Source: Cyclobacteriaceae bacterium
Lineage (GTDB): Bacteria > Bacteroidota > Bacteroidia > Cytophagales > Cyclobacteriaceae
Reading direction: 5' to 3'
Length of the DNA stretch: 7,034 nt
NCBI GenBank assembly: GCA_029882675.1
Contig: JAOUKJ010000208.1
Span: 1 to 7,034, forward strand
The position numbers were made by a program, and so were the translations under genes. The notes beneath the pieces were generated by a model. It did no database searches. It had not been told where the DNA came from and saw nothing but the letters and a program-made list of their open reading frames with translations. Within the stretch, counting starts at the first letter, position 1. Every line of letters begins with the position of its first letter. This document shows, piece after piece, positions 5,345 to 7,034 of this stretch.

Positions 5345-7034
5345 CTAACCCCCCATTTGCGCAACAGGTACTATTTCCAACCGGGTGTTAAAAACATAAA
5401 CCAGCGTATTGAAATACGATTTTAGTTGTTCATATTTTTCAGGAGGATAAACAGCGTGCTTAAAAGTATAGGAGGCATTGGCTGTTACTTCATTATCTGT
5501 TGTCGTTATTTCAAAGAAGATGCTTATGTCCTCGTTATTCAGCACTACGCGATCAGGTTTTTCTTTTAACACGTAATTTTCCGGAAGGACAAAGGAGGCC
5601 TGAAAGAAATTGCCCTGGGGGTAAACCATATCTATGGGGTATTTCCGCGACTCATACTTCAGGGGATTTTCCATCGTTATCTCATTGAGAAAAGGGGAGA
5701 GAAAAATACTGCTCCCTATTCGTTCTACCGTCGTTTCAATGGAATAATCAATGGAATAAGCCTTTTTTATTTCAGAGAAATTATTCGTTTCAAGGAGCTC
5801 CACCGCCGGGTAACCTTTTTCCTCCAGGGCACTGACCAATTTGTCGTGATCATCTCCATAGTTTTGACGCATATTTACGGCATCGTAGCCCCGGTATTGC
5901 TTGGTTATGCTGGCTGATACTGAGTCTGTGGCAGGTTTAATCGCTAAATTCATCTGTGTCTGAACCATAGAGGCCTTTGGCGTCAGCCCGATCCACTCTT
6001 GTGAGCCTTTATTCACGATCAGTGCCCGATCATTAATACAACGTGCGGGCATCATCGTAAAGGGATAAAGGGGATTCGTGCCATCGGTGGTAATGTATTT
6101 TCCGTTGGCTATTAACAATACAGCTGTATAGTTAAAATAATGACTAAAGGGATAGTCGAAGAAAATTTTACCATGCTTTCGCGTACTGAGGATAATGGGA
6201 TAGGCCTTTACATCTGCAGCTCGAAGTAAACCGGTGAGAAAAAGGTTGATGTCAGCGCTATTGCCGGTCTTTTCTTTTAAAAACTGACGGGCGGTCTGGG
6301 AAGAATATTTTGCGTTGTACCGGTTCCATTTAAAATTTTGCTTCACATAATTGACGAGTACCTCAGCCTTTTGCATATCATTTAAATCATTGAGATCCAA
6401 CTGAGGCAATATTTCCTTTTTTGCCAGTTTCTCGGCGGTATCCGCATAGTCTCCAAAGGAATTGTGTGTGTCCAGGTTATTGATCAGCTTTTCCCAGGTA
6501 GTGATGATTTCAAACTCGGTACCATCCAGTCGACGGATTTTAGAAAGTTGGAAATCCAGTTTTATTATATGATCACTGGCTGAGGTAATAAAAGCTTCAT
6601 CCCGGAAAGCCGGCACTTCTTTCAAACCAAAAACAAAAACCGTTTGATCAACGGTATTAGAATTATAAGACATACCGGGCAGGTTATACACTTTTCCTTT
6701 GTAGGTCTCATATATGTCGAGCTTAGACACCCCTTGTAATAAATAAGTGTATTCGTAAAATGGATTCATCTCTACGGAATATTCACTATTGATCACCGGT
6801 ATACGCCACTGAAATTCCCAGTCGGGCAAGTTGTACAGATGGGGTGTAGTGAGGGTATATCGGTATTCAATGATGGATCCGTCTTTTACATTTGGCAAGG
6901 CAAATACCTTTTCATTCCAGGCATCGGTCACTTTTTTTGTATAGACTGTACTGAGGTCAAGGGCCGTTTTCTTCACCTCTCCGTTTTCCATGTTATAAGT
7001 ATAGGCTTCAATGTCATCTACCTTTTCCCAAATC
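5345..7034 (-). CDS. DUF3857/transglutaminase-like domain protein (partial, N-terminus outside the window)
   Basis: The frame stays open to the window edge. The ATG at 6989-6991 is internal, because the 14 codons before it (IWEKVDDIEAYTYN) continue the DUF3857 domain. Numbering from that Met, DUF3857 runs to about 145 (WNEKVFALPNVKDGSIIEYR at 25-44), a transglutaminase-like core spans about 205-320, and a beta-rich C-terminal part resembling DUF3858 spans about 350-545. The core has the usual fold landmarks, with GNSADINLFLTGLLRAADVK where a transglutaminase carries its catalytic Cys. Here that position is Ser245 (or Ala246), the His position appears to be Asn287 (FNYTAV), and only Asp303 (TTDGT) remains, so classical catalysis looks lost. 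Family members are usually about 600-700 residues with an export signal; that end is missing here, so periplasmic location is inferred. Its stop is 6 bp from the convergent regulator's stop. Substrate and role are unknown. Confidence 0.88.
   Translation of the reverse strand, partial: IWEKVDDIEAYTYNMENGEVKKTALDLSTVYTKKVTDAWNEKVFALPNVKDGSIIEYRYTLTTPHLYNLPDWEFQWRIPVINSEYSVEMNPFYEYTYLLQGVSKLDIYETYKGKVYNLPGMSYNSNTVDQTVFVFGLKEVPAFRDEAFITSASDHIIKLDFQLSKIRRLDGTEFEIITTWEKLINNLDTHNSFGDYADTAEKLAKKEILPQLDLNDLNDMQKAEVLVNYVKQNFKWNRYNAKYSSQTARQFLKEKTGNSADINLFLTGLLRAADVKAYPIILSTRKHGKIFFDYPFSHYFNYTAVLLIANGKYITTDGTNPLYPFTMMPARCINDRALIVNKGSQEWIGLTPKASMVQTQMNLAIKPATDSVSASITKQYRGYDAVNMRQNYGDDHDKLVSALEEKGYPAVELLETNNFSEIKKAYSIDYSIETTVERIGSSIFLSPFLNEITMENPLKYESRKYPIDMVYPQGNFFQASFVLPENYVLKEKPDRVVLNNEDISIFFEITTTDNEVTANASYTFKHAVYPPEKYEQLKSYFNTLVYVFNTRLEIVPVAQMGG

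Overview
The window reads as a chromosomal segment of a Bacteroidota bacterium, most likely from the Cytophagales or a related order. The grounds are a TonB-dependent receptor with an N-terminal carboxypeptidase-regulatory-like domain, a DUF3857/transglutaminase-like protein, a small XRE-like regulator of a type common in this phylum, and gene starts without Shine-Dalgarno sequences. No mobile element, CRISPR array, tRNA or rRNA was seen. The order-level assignment is inference.

Left part (1-1613, + strand): a tightly packed signalling operon. It starts with the C-terminal end of a membrane protein that runs in from outside the window (2-175). This overlaps by 22 bp a NarL/DegS-type sensor histidine kinase (154-963), which overlaps by 4 bp (ATGA) a LuxR/NarL-type response regulator (960-1577). 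The kinase has one membrane segment and no recognisable sensor domain, so the upstream membrane protein is a candidate input component. A GC-rich hairpin (1580-1602) closes the operon and is also placed to terminate the gene arriving from the opposite side.

Middle (1682-5338): a divergent pair. An 807-residue TonB-dependent outer-membrane receptor without a SusD neighbour reads leftward. A 332-residue helix-turn-helix protein with a long C-terminal region of unknown function reads rightward. They share a 234-bp AT-rich intergenic region with several perfect dyads, so the regulator may control the receptor, itself, or both. The receptor's substrate cannot be told from the sequence.

Right part (5345-7034, - strand): the C-terminal ~560 residues of a DUF3857/transglutaminase-like protein, cut by the window edge. 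It converges on the regulator gene with only 6 bp between stop codons. Its transglutaminase-like core appears to lack the catalytic Cys and His. Nothing here clearly amounts to a new defence or metabolic system; the points most worth checking are the membrane protein/kinase/regulator module, the regulator/receptor pair, and the apparently inactive transglutaminase fold.
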